Notes: generated by a model not told the origin, from the letters alone. Positions 1-11,525 are shown, numbered from the stretch's first letter. The stretch is DNA of 57,923 bases from Dehalococcoidia bacterium (GCA_020847985.1 JADLBC010000042.1:1-57923), one strand, 5' to 3'. Translations and numbers: made by a program.

Positions 1-1
1 C

Positions 2-515
2 GGCATGCGCCAGCGCGTGATGATCGCGATGGCGATGAGCTGCAACCCGAAGCTGCTCCTCGCGGATGAGCCCACGACGGCCCTCGACGTGACCATCCAG
101 GCCCAGATCCTGGAAGTCATGAACCGGCTGAGCCGCGAGTTCGGCACGGCCGTGATCATCATCACCCACAACCTCGGCGTCGTGGCTCGCTACGCAGACC
201 GCGTGAACGTGATGTACGCCGGCAAGGTGATCGAGACGGCTTCGGCGGAGGAGCTCTACCGGAACCCGAAGCACCCGTACTCGGTGGGCCTGCTGCGTTC
301 CGTCCCGCGCCTCGATGAGACGCGCAAGGCGAAGCTCGTGCCGATCGAGGGCCTCCCACCCGACCTGGCGCACCTGCCGCCCGGGTGTCCCTTCTACCCG
401 CGCTGCTCGTGGCGGGTGGAAAAGTGCCTGGAGGAATATCCTCCGTTCAAGCTCGTCGCCGACGAACACTACGCGGCGTGCTGGGAATCGGAGCGGGTGC
501 ACAGGGAGGACGCAG

Positions 516-532
<17 letters not shown>
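2..532 (+). CDS. oligopeptide/dipeptide ABC transporter ATPase, DppD/OppD type (5' truncated)
   Basis: This is the C-terminal part of a peptide-importer ATPase; the Walker A half lies before the window. The visible frame opens inside the ABC signature ([11 protein letters not shown]), followed by Walker B ([12 protein letters not shown]) and the switch His ([10 protein letters not shown]). The C-terminal extension has [10 protein letters not shown] and two later Cys, the conserved cysteine tail of the OppD/OppF/DppD group, and the family motif [11 protein letters not shown]. It energises uptake of peptides through a membrane permease, probably as a heterodimer with the next gene, which it overlaps by 17 nt. 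The substrate cannot be read from the ATPase. Confidence 0.93.
504..509 (+). promoter_or_regulatory. Shine-Dalgarno site deciding a TTG start
   Basis: GGGAGG lies 6 nt before TTG 516. No ATG or GTG in this frame lies between it and the conserved ABC domain, so it fixes TTG as the start of the second ATPase gene. Confidence 0.75.
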
Positions 533-1547
<1,015 letters not shown>

Positions 1548-1570
1548 CGCGGGCAAAGGACACGCTCCAA

Positions 1571-1598
1571 GAAGGGCCGGCGACGTCGCCGGCCCTTC
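1571..1598 (+). terminator. rho-independent-type terminator after peptide ABC genes
   Basis: A perfect 28-nt palindrome centred at 1584/1585 begins 23 nt after the stop codon. Its tail is TTCGTTCG rather than a clean T-run, so termination strength is uncertain. Confidence 0.65.
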
Positions 1599-1630
1599 GT
1601 TCGTTCCCGGGACAGACGGAAGGAAGTCAC

Positions 1631-2197
1631 ATGCGTGCGGAGACGCGGGCGCTGATCGCGGCGATGGCGCCCGGAGACGCGGCGGAAGCGGCGGACCTCC
1701 GGTACGTGCTCGACTGGATCGATTCGGGCGCGCGCATCTGGCGCGAAGGCGGAGCGGCCGACCCGCCGGTGCACCTGGTCGCCTACGTTGCGCCGGTGGA
1801 CTTCGCCCGCGAGACGCTGCTGCTGGTGGACCACCGCAAGGCCGGGCTCTGGCTTCCCCCGGGCGGCCACATTGAACCGGGGGAAGCTGCGGAATCGACC
1901 GCCGCGCGCGAGGCGGAGGAAGAGCTCGGGATGGATGTTCGCGGGCACCTGCGCGGCCCGCTGCTGTTGACCGTCACCCGCACCGTGGGCGCCGGGCCGC
2001 GCCACACCGACGTCTCGCTCTGGTTCGCGGCGGCCGTGGACGAACACGCGCCCGTGCGGATCGATGCCGGGGAGTTCGCGGCGGCCCGCTGGTATGCCTG
2101 GAACGGGTTGCCCGGCAGCCGGCGGGGTATGAACGTCGACCCCTTCGTGGCGCGGCTCGCGGGCGCGGCCCCGGACGGCCACGAGGAAGCAACGTAA
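1631..2197 (+). CDS. Nudix hydrolase
   Basis: This 188 aa protein of the Nudix superfamily would hydrolyse a nucleoside-diphosphate-linked substrate with a divalent metal. The Nudix box is complete: G-x5-E-x7-R-E-x2-E-E-x-G, read as GHIEPGE followed by REAEEELGM, near residues 80-100. The conserved Arg and three Glu residues that bind metal are present. The start ATG has AAGGA upstream at about 6 nt. It sits alone between a terminator and a small membrane-protein gene. The substrate cannot be assigned; the HIEPGE and late WYAW segments resemble general housekeeping or ADP-ribose-type Nudix proteins. Confidence 0.9.
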   Translation: MRAETRALIAAMAPGDAAEAADLRYVLDWIDSGARIWREGGAADPPVHLVAYVAPVDFARETLLLVDHRKAGLWLPPGGHIEPGEAAESTAAREAEEELGMDVRGHLRGPLLLTVTRTVGAGPRHTDVSLWFAAAVDEHAPVRIDAGEFAAARWYAWNGLPGSRRGMNVDPFVARLAGAAPDGHEEAT

Positions 2198-2271
2198 AGG
2201 AGTGTCCAAGGGTGGGGTTATGGAATCGACGGGCGATGCGCGATCTTCTACTGTGAGGGGACGAGGCAAGC

Positions 2272-2706
2272 ATGGCTGATCGCATCGAACGCGAGATCGA
2301 GGAGATCCTGGCGAAGCTCGACGAAGAGGCGCCGCGTGAAACGCGGAAGCCGATTTCCATGCTTGCCCACAAGGACCGGAAGCAGGCGCCGGCGGCGGCC
2401 GCCCCGAAGCCGGTCGCGGCGCGCACGAGCACGAACATCACGCCGGCGCACCTCCTGCTGGCGGGCGCGGGCCTGGTCATCGGGGGGCTTGTGCTCTCCG
2501 GCTTCCTCGATGCCTTCATCTGGGTCTCGTTCGCGGGCGTGCTCGTGTTCCTCTCCGCGTTCGGGTGGTCGTTCTTCCGCAGTCCACGGCCGGCCGCGGG
2601 CAACGGCGGCGGTGCCGGCGGGCATTACTGGCGCGACCGCTGGATCGAATACGAACCTTCGAACGCGAAGCCGTGGGACCGCGTGAAGCGCCGGTTCCGG
2701 CGGTAG
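2272..2706 (+). CDS. hypothetical membrane protein
   Basis: I do not recognise this 144 aa protein. It starts with a charged, probably helical segment (about residues 1-25), followed by an Ala/Pro-rich linker. Two adjacent membrane segments lie at about residues 62-80 and 83-101. A Gly-rich stretch and a basic tail ending KRRFRR follow. The topology predicts both ends in the cytoplasm. AGGGG and GAGG precede the ATG, giving an ordinary Shine-Dalgarno context. It could be a small membrane-organising protein; no catalytic motif is visible. Confidence 0.75.
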   Translation: MADRIEREIEEILAKLDEEAPRETRKPISMLAHKDRKQAPAAAAPKPVAARTSTNITPAHLLLAGAGLVIGGLVLSGFLDAFIWVSFAGVLVFLSAFGWSFFRSPRPAAGNGGGAGGHYWRDRWIEYEPSNAKPWDRVKRRFRR

Positions 2707-2733
2707 TTTTCGGCGGCTTGACAGCCTCCCGGC

Positions 2734-2739
2734 TACGGT
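2734..2739 (+). promoter_or_regulatory. putative -10 element, leaderless M28 peptidase mRNA
   Basis: TACGGT ends 7 nt before ATG 2747. A TTGACA at 2718-2723 is too close to act as its -35. This is one of the weaker members of the set, because a G-run just before the ATG could also act as a ribosome site. Confidence 0.4.
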
Positions 2740-2746
2740 GGGGGTA

Positions 2747-4066
2747 ATGACGCCTCCCCCGCTCCGCGGCGCCGTGATCGCCGCCCTCGGCCTGGCCGCC
2801 ATCGCGTGCGCGGCCTGCACGCGGCCCACCGTTGGGCCCTCGGCCGGCGAAACCCCGGGCACTACTTCGACCGTCGCGGCGCATCCAATCCCCACGGCGC
2901 CGCCTTCCGCGGGCAAGGCGGAGTTCGAAGGCGCCCGCGCCTACGAGCACATCCGCGCGCTCAGCACCGGCATCGGCCCGCGTGTGGCCGGGACGGATGG
3001 CGAGCGAAAGGGCGCGGAGTACGTCGCCAACGCGTTCCGGGCGAGCGGCTACAGCGTCGAGATCTCGGAGTTCGGCTTCTCGCACGAACTGACCACGGCG
3101 AGCATCGATTTGGGGAGTACGCCCACGGGAGCGACCGTGCTCAGCGGCAGCGGGTTCGCGACCGTCAGCGGGCCGGCCGTGTACGCGGGCACCGGCTCGG
3201 ATTCTGCGGTCGCGGGGAAAAAGCTCACGGGCGCGGTTGCCGTGGTGGAACGCGGGCTCGTCTTCGGGGATACGCACGACCGCCTGAAGGCCGCGGGCGC
3301 CATCGCGATGGTCGTCCTCAACGCGGCGGGCAGTCCGATGGAGGGCAATCTCGGGAAGAAGGTCGAAATGCCGGTCGTGCTCGTCGATATGGCGGCGGCG
3401 GAACCGGTGCGGGCGGCCGGCCGGGCAGGCACGCGCGTGACCGTGACGGCGGAGCAGACCAACTCGATTCGCTCCGTGAACGTGCTGGCACGGCCAGAAG
3501 CGGGGCAGGCATGCTCGGTGCTCGTGGGCGGCCACCTGGACACCGTGCCGGGCGCCCCGGGCGCGCTCGATAACGGCAGTGGCACCGCGACGGTGGTCGA
3601 ACTCGCGCGCGCGTTCGCCGCGGACGGGCTCGATGCGGGGCTCTGTTTCGCCGCTTTCGGGGGCGAGGAAGAGGGCCTCCACGGGAGCGGCGCGATGGTT
3701 TCGGCCCTGCGTGCGGCGAACGCCCTGCCGAAGGCCATGATCAACCTCGACATGACCGGCCTGGGCACGATCGAAGTGATTGGCAGTGCCGACCTGGCGC
3801 AGCAGGCGGAAAGCACCGGCAAGGAGATCGGCATCCCCGCGACGCGCACGACCTGGCCCTCGAACTTCGGCAGCGACCACCAGAGCTTCCAGAGGGCGGG
3901 CGTCCCGGCGATCACGGTCACGACGAGCGAACTCGGCGAGTTCCACACACCCGGCGATGTGCTCGCCACGCTCGATGCGAAAGCACTGGAGGACTGCGGC
4001 GACCTCGCCTACGCGCTCATCGCCCGGACATGGAAGCGCGTTGCTCAGGGGCAGGCGGGCTCCTAG
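2747..4066 (+). CDS. M28-family zinc aminopeptidase, lipoprotein with PA domain
   Basis: This 439 aa secreted peptidase would be tethered to the outer face of the membrane. The N-terminus is a signal peptide with a lipobox (AIACAAC). Residues of about 120-215 look like a protease-associated insert. The catalytic domain then shows the M28 zinc ligands: GGHLDT (His, Asp), a bridging Asp in LDNGSG, GGEEEG (general-base Glu and ligand), NLDMTG (Asp) and GSDHQSF (His). It should release N-terminal amino acids from peptides. ATG 2747 is preferred to the in-frame GTG 2738. Its stop is 1 nt before the next gene, so the two are probably cotranscribed. Confidence 0.88.
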   Translation: MTPPPLRGAVIAALGLAAIACAACTRPTVGPSAGETPGTTSTVAAHPIPTAPPSAGKAEFEGARAYEHIRALSTGIGPRVAGTDGERKGAEYVANAFRASGYSVEISEFGFSHELTTASIDLGSTPTGATVLSGSGFATVSGPAVYAGTGSDSAVAGKKLTGAVAVVERGLVFGDTHDRLKAAGAIAMVVLNAAGSPMEGNLGKKVEMPVVLVDMAAAEPVRAAGRAGTRVTVTAEQTNSIRSVNVLARPEAGQACSVLVGGHLDTVPGAPGALDNGSGTATVVELARAFAADGLDAGLCFAAFGGEEEGLHGSGAMVSALRAANALPKAMINLDMTGLGTIEVIGSADLAQQAESTGKEIGIPATRTTWPSNFGSDHQSFQRAGVPAITVTTSELGEFHTPGDVLATLDAKALEDCGDLAYALIARTWKRVAQGQAGS

Positions 4067-4067
4067 C

Positions 4068-4694
4068 ATGGCGAACGTGAGGGTACCCCTTCGGCCGTTC
4101 GGGATCGGGTTGCTGTTCGCGACCGGAATGGTCGCGTTCGTGGCGGGAGCGTGCGGCGGGGGAGGCGACGACGGCGACCAGGGCGGCGGTACGCGCATCA
4201 CCGACCCGGCGAAGGTCGCCAGTTCGACCCCGATCCAGAATCCCCTGCTGTACCAGATCAAAGGTGACACCGTCTCCACTTCGGGCGGCGCCACGGCGAC
4301 CGTGCAGCCCGGGACGAATGCGGGCGCGACGCCGACGCGGACGGGGGCACAGACGTACAAGGTCGTGGCGGGCGATACGTGCTCGACGATCGCGGCGAAG
4401 TTCAACGTCACGGTCGATGCCCTGCAGCGCGCGAACACACGCATCAACGCCGATTGTTCGAACCTGAACGTGGACGACCAGCTTCGCATTCCCTCGGCGC
4501 CGACGACCGTACCCGTGGTGGGCGGAAGCGCCACGGCCAAACCGAGCGGGAAGACGTACAAGGTGGTCTCAGGCGACACCTGCGACTCGATCGCGCGCGC
4601 GAACGCGGTGGATGTGGGCAAGCTGATCGCGCTCAACGGGCTCGATGCGAACTGCACGCGGCTCCAGATCGGCCAGACGCTCAATCTCCCCTGA
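4068..4694 (+). CDS. LysM-domain lipoprotein (two LysM repeats)
   Basis: A 208 aa extracytoplasmic protein. It has a hydrophobic signal segment ending in a lipobox (VAGAC) followed by Gly/Asp-rich residues, then a Thr/Pro-rich spacer. Two LysM repeats follow, each beginning TYKVV and containing GDTC, at about residues 96-142 and 163-208. LysM binds N-acetylglucosamine polymers such as peptidoglycan. Each repeat has a pair of Cys (GDTCSTIA with INADCSNL; GDTCDSIA with DANCTRL), likely an internal disulfide. It starts 1 nt after the M28 stop, so it belongs to that operon and may hold the outer surface to the wall. Confidence 0.85.
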   Translation: MANVRVPLRPFGIGLLFATGMVAFVAGACGGGGDDGDQGGGTRITDPAKVASSTPIQNPLLYQIKGDTVSTSGGATATVQPGTNAGATPTRTGAQTYKVVAGDTCSTIAAKFNVTVDALQRANTRINADCSNLNVDDQLRIPSAPTTVPVVGGSATAKPSGKTYKVVSGDTCDSIARANAVDVGKLIALNGLDANCTRLQIGQTLNLP

Positions 4695-4763
4695 CCGGTC
4701 CACCCCCGGCGAAATGCAGGGGTGGCACGCGCGAGTGCGGCGCGTAGGATTCGCGCCATCCCA

Positions 4764-5588
4764 ATGGCGAGGCATCGCGTGGACGACCTGAAGTTCTGCC
4801 GCTACGAAAAGAAGGGCCACGTGGCCTACGTGACCATCACCAGGCCAGAAGTCTTCAACGCCCTGCACGTGTACGCGAATGAGGAACTGGCGCGCGTGTG
4901 GGACGACTTCGCGGCGGACGATGAGAGCTGGGTGGCCGTGCTCACCGGCGAAGGCGACCGTTCGTTTTGCGCCGGCAACGACCTCAAGTTCACGGCCGAG
5001 ATGTCGCGCCTGCCCCGCGAAGAACGGCCGCCCGCCGGGTTTCCACCAAGCGGGTTCGGAGGCCTGACGAGCCGTTATGACCTGTTCAAGCCGATCGTGG
5101 CGCGCGTGAACGGCTATGCGCTCGGCGGCGGGCTGGAGCTGGCGATGGCGTGCGACATCATCGTCATCGCCGAGCACGCGGAAATCGGGCTGCCCGAACC
5201 GCGCCGGGGGCTGATCGCGGGGGCGATGGGCGTCCACCGGATGCCGCGCCAGGCGCCCCTCAAGGCGGCCATGGGGTACATGCTCACCGGCCGCCACATC
5301 CCCGCGCGGCGGGCGTACGAACTCGGCCTCGTGAGCGAAGTCGTCGCGCTGCCGGACCTCGATGCGGCCGTCGACGGCTGGGTGCGCGACATCCTCCGCT
5401 GCGCGCCGCTTTCGGTGCGGGCGACGAAAGAGGCGGCAATGGTGGGACTCAACATGCCGCTTGAGGAAGCCGGCGTGGCGAACTACGAATGGGAGACGCG
5501 CCGCCGCCGCAGCGATGACAACATCGAGGGGCCGCGGGCGTTCGCGGAGAAGCGCGAGCCGCAATGGACGGGCCGCTGGCGGGAGTGA
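4764..5588 (+). CDS. enoyl-CoA hydratase/isomerase family protein
   Basis: This 274 aa crotonase-fold enzyme would hydrate a 2-enoyl-CoA. The oxyanion-hole segments are SFCAGNDLK and YALGGGLELAM. Both catalytic Glu of true hydratases are present: one in GGGLELAM, the other in GLPEPRRG. That makes it the most canonical of the three family members in this window. The end has the usual FAEKREPQW helix. Start ATG 4764 is chosen; a GTG at 4779 is possible. TAGGAT at 4745-4750 could be its -10, leaving a very short leader. It faces the ctaG gene tail-to-tail with only 10 nt between. Confidence 0.88.
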   Translation: MARHRVDDLKFCRYEKKGHVAYVTITRPEVFNALHVYANEELARVWDDFAADDESWVAVLTGEGDRSFCAGNDLKFTAEMSRLPREERPPAGFPPSGFGGLTSRYDLFKPIVARVNGYALGGGLELAMACDIIVIAEHAEIGLPEPRRGLIAGAMGVHRMPRQAPLKAAMGYMLTGRHIPARRAYELGLVSEVVALPDLDAAVDGWVRDILRCAPLSVRATKEAAMVGLNMPLEEAGVANYEWETRRRRSDDNIEGPRAFAEKREPQWTGRWRE

Positions 5589-5598
5589 CCGGAACCGT

Positions 5599-6621
5599 TC
5601 AGCCGCCCGCCACCGCTGAGTTCGGACCCTGGCCTTCGGAGGGAGCGGTGGCGGCCGCGGCCGTGCGGGCGGCCTTTTCTCGCGCGAGCTGGCGGTCGAT
5701 GCGCCGGGCCGCGCGCTCTTCGTGCTGCACCCAGCCGTAGGCGATGAATCCCATGGCGACGAGGAAGAGCAGGTCGCCGCCGACCCACATCGTGATGCCC
5801 GCGAGTTCCTGGTCCTTCAGTGGCGATGGGCCCCAGGTGCGCACCAGGTCGGCGTAGTGGCGATAGCGCACCGTGCCGGCTTCGTAGATGGCGTTGGCGA
5901 GGAACGCGTTCTGGGGCATCTGCATGAAGAGGTAGAGGAGGCGCGTCGGGTGGTTCATGCGCCACGGGCCGGGGTCCGCGTTGAGCACAGGCCACCAGAA
6001 GAGGAGCGCCGCGCCCAGGTACCACCCGTGCTCCATGCGGTGCAGCCAGGCGTTATCGAGCGCGGCGTTGAACAGCGGCGTGAAGTGTGACCACCACATC
6101 GTGACCGCGAATAGCACCCACGCCAGCACCGGGAATGAGAGCACCTTCAGCGGCCGGCTGTGGAGAATCGGGAGGAGGATGCCGCGCCGCACGTTCGGCG
6201 AGGCGGCGCGCAGCGCGAGCGTGATGGGCGCGCCGAGCAGAAGAAGCGGCGCCGCGACCATCGTCAGCGTGACGTGCTGCCACATGTGCACGGCGAAGAG
6301 GTCGCCGTCGTAGGTCGCGAGCGGCGACATGAGCGCGAGCGCCATCGCGGACATGCCGAGCACGAAATACACGACCCGGCGGCGCGGAATCGGCGAGGCC
6401 GGGTGCGTGGCCGCGACGCGACGAACCCCGGCGTAGTACAGCCAGGCAGCGCCGCCGAACGGAACGAGGAACAGCGGGTCGAACTCCCATGCGGTGAGGA
6501 GCGTGGAAGGCCCCGGTGCCGGGTTGGCGCCCCCATGGGCGAAAGCGAGGCCCGGCACGAGCGCCATGCACGCGGCGGCAAAAAGCACGAAAAGGCGCCG
6601 ATGAACCCGGATTCGTGGCAT
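5599..6621 (-). CDS. ctaG: cytochrome c oxidase assembly protein, CtaG (caa3-type) family
   Basis: This 340 aa polytopic membrane protein of the caa3_CtaG family helps build aa3/caa3 oxidases, probably through copper insertion. It begins with a signal-like hydrophobic segment, then about seven membrane helices. Family landmarks are HMWQHVTL (two His in a helix), MWWSHFTPL and RMEHGWYLGAAL. The cytoplasmic tail is Ala/Lys-rich and basic. It is divergent from the coxBAC operon with 206 nt between the start codons, which fits its role. GACACT ends 6 nt before the ATG and no Shine-Dalgarno is seen, so its mRNA may be leaderless. Confidence 0.88.
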   Translation of the reverse strand: MPRIRVHRRLFVLFAAACMALVPGLAFAHGGANPAPGPSTLLTAWEFDPLFLVPFGGAAWLYYAGVRRVAATHPASPIPRRRVVYFVLGMSAMALALMSPLATYDGDLFAVHMWQHVTLTMVAAPLLLLGAPITLALRAASPNVRRGILLPILHSRPLKVLSFPVLAWVLFAVTMWWSHFTPLFNAALDNAWLHRMEHGWYLGAALLFWWPVLNADPGPWRMNHPTRLLYLFMQMPQNAFLANAIYEAGTVRYRHYADLVRTWGPSPLKDQELAGITMWVGGDLLFLVAMGFIAYGWVQHEERAARRIDRQLAREKAARTAAAATAPSEGQGPNSAVAGG

Positions 6622-6627
6622 GTGGCG

Positions 6628-6633
6628 AGTGTC
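6628..6633 (-). promoter_or_regulatory. putative -10 element of ctaG (leaderless)
   Basis: Minus-strand GACACT is followed by 6 nt and then ATG 6621. The expected transcription start coincides with the start codon. Confidence 0.5.
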
Positions 6634-6703
6634 GCACCACGCGGCCGGGAGGGCGAGACCAGCCTCACCGGGAATGGACTGTATGAACGAAATTTGTCGT
6701 TTC

Positions 6704-6733
6704 TTGACGCCTTCGACGGCCCGGGGCTATAAC
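6704..6733 (+). promoter_or_regulatory. sigma70-type promoter of the cox operon
   Basis: TTGACG (6704-6709) and TATAAC (6728-6733) are separated by 18 nt, the best-matching promoter in the window. It lies 95 nt before the coxB start and gives a leadered transcript, with an SD-like AAGGG before ATG 6828. Confidence 0.75.
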
Positions 6734-6827
6734 TGCTGTGCGACGCCGCGCCCTCGAAACGGGCGGATGGCCACCGTGCGGTAGCCGTTCGGCCATGGCC
6801 GGTAGTGGAAGCAGGGAAGGGACGCAC

Positions 6828-7646
6828 ATGCGCATCGCCGCTCGGCGACGGCCGATCCGGGCCGCTCTGTTCGTTTCGCTCATCACCGCGCTGTCGCTCA
6901 TGGCGACGACCGGCATCGCGCTCGCCGATGCGAGCGGCCAACCGAAAGGCATCACCGACGAAGCGCATTCGATGCACGACCTCTACCTTCTCGTGCTCGC
7001 GCTCGCGGTTGTCGTCTTCGTTGCCGTCGAGGCGGCGCTCGTGTTCGCGCTCTTCCGGTACCGCAAGCGCGACGACACGTTGCCGCCCCAGACGCACGGG
7101 AACAACCTGCTTGAGGTCATCTGGACGACGATCCCGATCGTCATCGTTCTGGTGCTGTTCGTGTTCTCGTTCATCACGCTGGTCGATGTCGAGCACGACA
7201 AGGACGATGCCAACCTCACGGTCGAGGTGCAGGGCTTCCAGTACCAGTGGCAGTTCACCTACAACATGAACGACCTGGGACGGCGGCCGGAGGGTGCGGC
7301 AGCGCTGCCAGAAGGCCAGGTGGTCGTCATCGGCAAGGCCGGGCAGGAGCCCGAACTGGTGATCCCGGTGGGCGAACCCGTGGAGTTCGCGCTCAAGTCG
7401 AACGACGTGATCCACTCGTTCTACGTGCGCGACTTCCTTTACAAGCTCGATGTCATCCCGGGCCGCGACAACCGCTTCACGGTCACGGCGAACGAAACCG
7501 GGACCTTCCGGGGGCAGTGCGCGGAGCTTTGCGGGCTCGACCACGCACTCATGCGCTTCACCCTCAAGGTGGTCGAGCGGAACGAATTCGACGAGTACCT
7601 GCGGCAGGTTGCCGCGGGCGCGAACGCATCGGCGCAGCGGCCCTAG
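6828..7646 (+). CDS. coxB: cytochrome c oxidase subunit II (CuA subunit)
   Basis: This 272 aa subunit II carries the binuclear CuA centre that receives electrons for the oxidase. A signal peptide (about residues 1-33) precedes two membrane helices. The second is followed by QGFQYQWQF, an aromatic electron-entry stretch. CuA ligands are complete: His in HSFYVRDF and the C-x3-C-x3-H-x2-M motif CAELCGLDHALM. The protein ends shortly after the CuA domain. There is no fused cytochrome c (CxxCH) domain, unlike caa3 subunits, so an external carrier must dock. SD-like AAGGG precedes ATG 6828. Confidence 0.96.
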   Translation: MRIAARRRPIRAALFVSLITALSLMATTGIALADASGQPKGITDEAHSMHDLYLLVLALAVVVFVAVEAALVFALFRYRKRDDTLPPQTHGNNLLEVIWTTIPIVIVLVLFVFSFITLVDVEHDKDDANLTVEVQGFQYQWQFTYNMNDLGRRPEGAAALPEGQVVVIGKAGQEPELVIPVGEPVEFALKSNDVIHSFYVRDFLYKLDVIPGRDNRFTVTANETGTFRGQCAELCGLDHALMRFTLKVVERNEFDEYLRQVAAGANASAQRP

Positions 7647-7730
7647 GGGCCGCTGTTTTCACGAACGGGCCGGCGGTGACGCCGGGGCACGAGGAGGACG
7701 CCGCGGCGGCGGCGTGAGGAGGAGCAAGCC

Positions 7731-9344
<1,614 letters not shown>

Positions 9345-9431
9345 CGACGGCACGGCTCACCGCCCGGGCGGCCGCACGCGGCATGCTCGGGCAGCGAGCC
9401 GGGATCGAATAAGGACGAAGGAATCGGCGTA

Positions 9432-10043
9432 ATGGCGGCGTATGGCGTGGCGGTCCCTCACAAGAAGCAGCTGAGCAACGGCATGCTCGGCTTCATCCTG
9501 TTCCTGGCGTCGGAGGTGATGTTCTTCGGCGGCCTGTTCGCGGCGTACTTCATCGCCCGGGCCGACGCGCCCGAGTGGCCGCCGGAGAGCCTGCTCACGG
9601 CGGAGCAGGTGGCACGCGGCGTCGAGTTGCACCTCGAATTCCCGCTGACCTTCATCGCCACCATCCTGCTGATCCTGAGCTCGGTGACGATCCAGTTCGG
9701 CGTGATGCAGATAGCGAAGGGGAACCGCTCCGGGATGGTCTGGTGGTTCTTCGCCTCCATCGTGCTCGGCGTCGTCTTCCTCGCGATGCAGATGTACGAC
9801 TACAGCCAGCTGCCCTTCGGCTCGGGCGATACCATCTACGGCACGACCTTCTACACGCTGACGGGCTTCCACGGGGCACACGTCGCCGGGGGCGTGATCT
9901 TCATGCTCGTGGTGATGGTGCGCGGTTTGGGAGGGCAATTCTCGTCCGAACACCACGAAGCGGTGGAAGCGTGCTCGTTCTATTGGCACTTTGTCGATAT
10001 TGTGTGGATCGCCCTCTTCACGACGCTGTACATCGTCGGCTAA
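9432..10043 (+). CDS. coxC: cytochrome c oxidase subunit III
   Basis: This 203 aa subunit III has five predicted membrane helices, as in the short bacterial form. Family signatures are FLASEVMFFGGLFAAYF near residue 25, with the conserved helix Glu, GFHGAHVAGG and the final SFYWHFVDIVWIALF. It stabilises subunit I and the proton entry. It lies in the cox operon 87 nt after coxA and 33 nt before the cupredoxin gene. The start ATG 9432 has only a weak, distant AAGGA upstream. Confidence 0.96.
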   Translation: MAAYGVAVPHKKQLSNGMLGFILFLASEVMFFGGLFAAYFIARADAPEWPPESLLTAEQVARGVELHLEFPLTFIATILLILSSVTIQFGVMQIAKGNRSGMVWWFFASIVLGVVFLAMQMYDYSQLPFGSGDTIYGTTFYTLTGFHGAHVAGGVIFMLVVMVRGLGGQFSSEHHEAVEACSFYWHFVDIVWIALFTTLYIVG

Positions 10044-10076
10044 GGGGACCCGGGACACACAGGAGAGACGCACCGC

Positions 10077-11432
10077 ATGGACTCACAGCACAATGAACAT
10101 GGCGGCCACGGAGAGGGGGCCGGGGTACACCTGCCCGACCCGAGCGTGTGGCCGCTCATCGTCGGACTCGCCGCGCTCGTGGTGGGCCTCGCGCTCATCT
10201 GGTGGTCGCGTGACCGGAACAACGACTTCTCCGGGCCGATCCTCGGGGCCGCGGTGGTGTGCGCGCTCGTCGCGGCGGCCGGCTGGGCCTACGACGATTC
10301 GCGGATGCGAAGGAAGGCGGAAACGGGCCACGGCGGACACGCCGAAGGGCCGGTGCGCTTCACCCAGGTGCTGACCTTCGCGATCCCGGAGGGCGAACTC
10401 GGGGCCGCGCGCGCCGAAGGCGGCGTCATCCAGGCTCTCGAGAAGACGGACCTGCGCGATGTCGATGGCTTCCAGGACCTGCGCGTGGTCGTGAGCCCGG
10501 CCGGGTCTGGTCCCGTGCAGGCGCTCGCGGAAACGACGTGGTCGGCGCGCGAAGGGCTCGCGGGCTACGACGCCACCCGCCAGACGCTGCTGGACGTCGT
10601 GACGGGGCATTCGAGCCAGGTCGTCCCCGGCTCGGTGCAGGTGTTCGACATGGAAGTCGTGCGGGACACGAAGGATGTCACCTTCAAGTTCGGCCTCGGC
10701 GCGGCAGGTGCGCTCTTCGGTGCGCTCATCGCGGGCGGCTTCATGATCGGCGCCGGCCTGACGCTGTTCCAGGACGACGCGGTCGTGGTGGCCAACGGCG
10801 GCACCGAAGCACCCGTCGAGAACCCCTACGCGGTGATCGCGACCGACAACAAGTTCGATAAGGCGACGCTGACGGCCCCCCCGGAGACGGACGTCACCTT
10901 CGACTTCACGAACAAGGGCAAGGCGAAGCACAACCTCAGCTTCTACCAGGCGGCCGGCGGCGCGGTGATCAAGGAAGGCGGGATCATCGACGGCGGCGCG
11001 ACCGAGAAGGTGAGCTTCAAGACGCCGGCGGCGGGCACGTACTACTTCCAGTGCGACCTCCACCCGACGGAGATGAAGGGCACGTTCGAAGTGAAGGCCG
11101 GCGCCGCGGCACCGGGCGCCGCTGCCGGCGGTGATGCCGCCGGCGCAGCGACCGTCACAGGCACCGACAACAAGTTCGACAAGACAAGCCTCACGGCGAC
11201 GGCGGGCAAAGAGTTCAGCGTCACCTTCGCCAACAAGGGCAAGGTCAAGCACAACCTCTCGTTCTACGACAAGCAGAACGGGTCGATCCTCGTGGCGGGC
11301 AAATCCGAGGGCGAGATCATCGACGGTGGGAAGTCCGAGACGCTGAAGTTCACTCCCCCGGCCGCGGGCAAGTTCTACTACCAGTGCGACCTCCATCCGA
11401 CGGAGATGAAGGGCGAGCTCGTCGTCAGTTAA
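10077..11432 (+). CDS. membrane-anchored tandem-cupredoxin protein of the cox operon
   Basis: A 451 aa protein with a His-rich N-terminus and two membrane helices (about residues 24-66). A soluble region of about 140 residues follows, without a recognised fold. A third helix lies near 208-232. Two plastocyanin-like copper domains come last. Domain 1 ligands are His285, Cys326, His329 and Met333; domain 2 ligands are His392, Cys437, His440 and Met444. The two share KHNLSF and QCDLHPTEMKG almost exactly, so they arose by duplication. The copper domains should face the outside. Since coxB has no cytochrome c domain, this protein may deliver electrons to CuA; that is inference. A terminator follows. 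Confidence 0.88.
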   Translation: MDSQHNEHGGHGEGAGVHLPDPSVWPLIVGLAALVVGLALIWWSRDRNNDFSGPILGAAVVCALVAAAGWAYDDSRMRRKAETGHGGHAEGPVRFTQVLTFAIPEGELGAARAEGGVIQALEKTDLRDVDGFQDLRVVVSPAGSGPVQALAETTWSAREGLAGYDATRQTLLDVVTGHSSQVVPGSVQVFDMEVVRDTKDVTFKFGLGAAGALFGALIAGGFMIGAGLTLFQDDAVVVANGGTEAPVENPYAVIATDNKFDKATLTAPPETDVTFDFTNKGKAKHNLSFYQAAGGAVIKEGGIIDGGATEKVSFKTPAAGTYYFQCDLHPTEMKGTFEVKAGAAAPGAAAGGDAAGAATVTGTDNKFDKTSLTATAGKEFSVTFANKGKVKHNLSFYDKQNGSILVAGKSEGEIIDGGKSETLKFTPPAAGKFYYQCDLHPTEMKGELVVS

Positions 11433-11456
11433 CTGGCGGCCGAACCCGGGACCCGG

Positions 11457-11487
11457 AAGGGGCCGCGCGATGCGCGGCTCCTTTTTT
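11457..11487 (+). terminator. rho-independent terminator of the cox operon
   Basis: A 12-bp stem (one G-U pair) with a 3-nt loop at 11469-11471 runs into six T residues. It lies 24 nt after the cupredoxin stop codon and closes the operon. Confidence 0.9.
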
Positions 11488-11525
11488 GTGCGCGGGGGTA
11501 GCACCAACGCGCGCGACGCATCAGG

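Noticed and set aside
2718..2723. TTGACA as a -35 for the M28 gene.
   Set aside because: It is only 10 nt from TACGGT and 19 nt from GGTAAT; neither gives normal spacing with a good -10.
2516..4759. A 747-codon minus-strand frame over the M28 and LysM genes.
   Set aside because: The plus-strand proteins have signal peptides and catalytic motifs; the antisense product has none.
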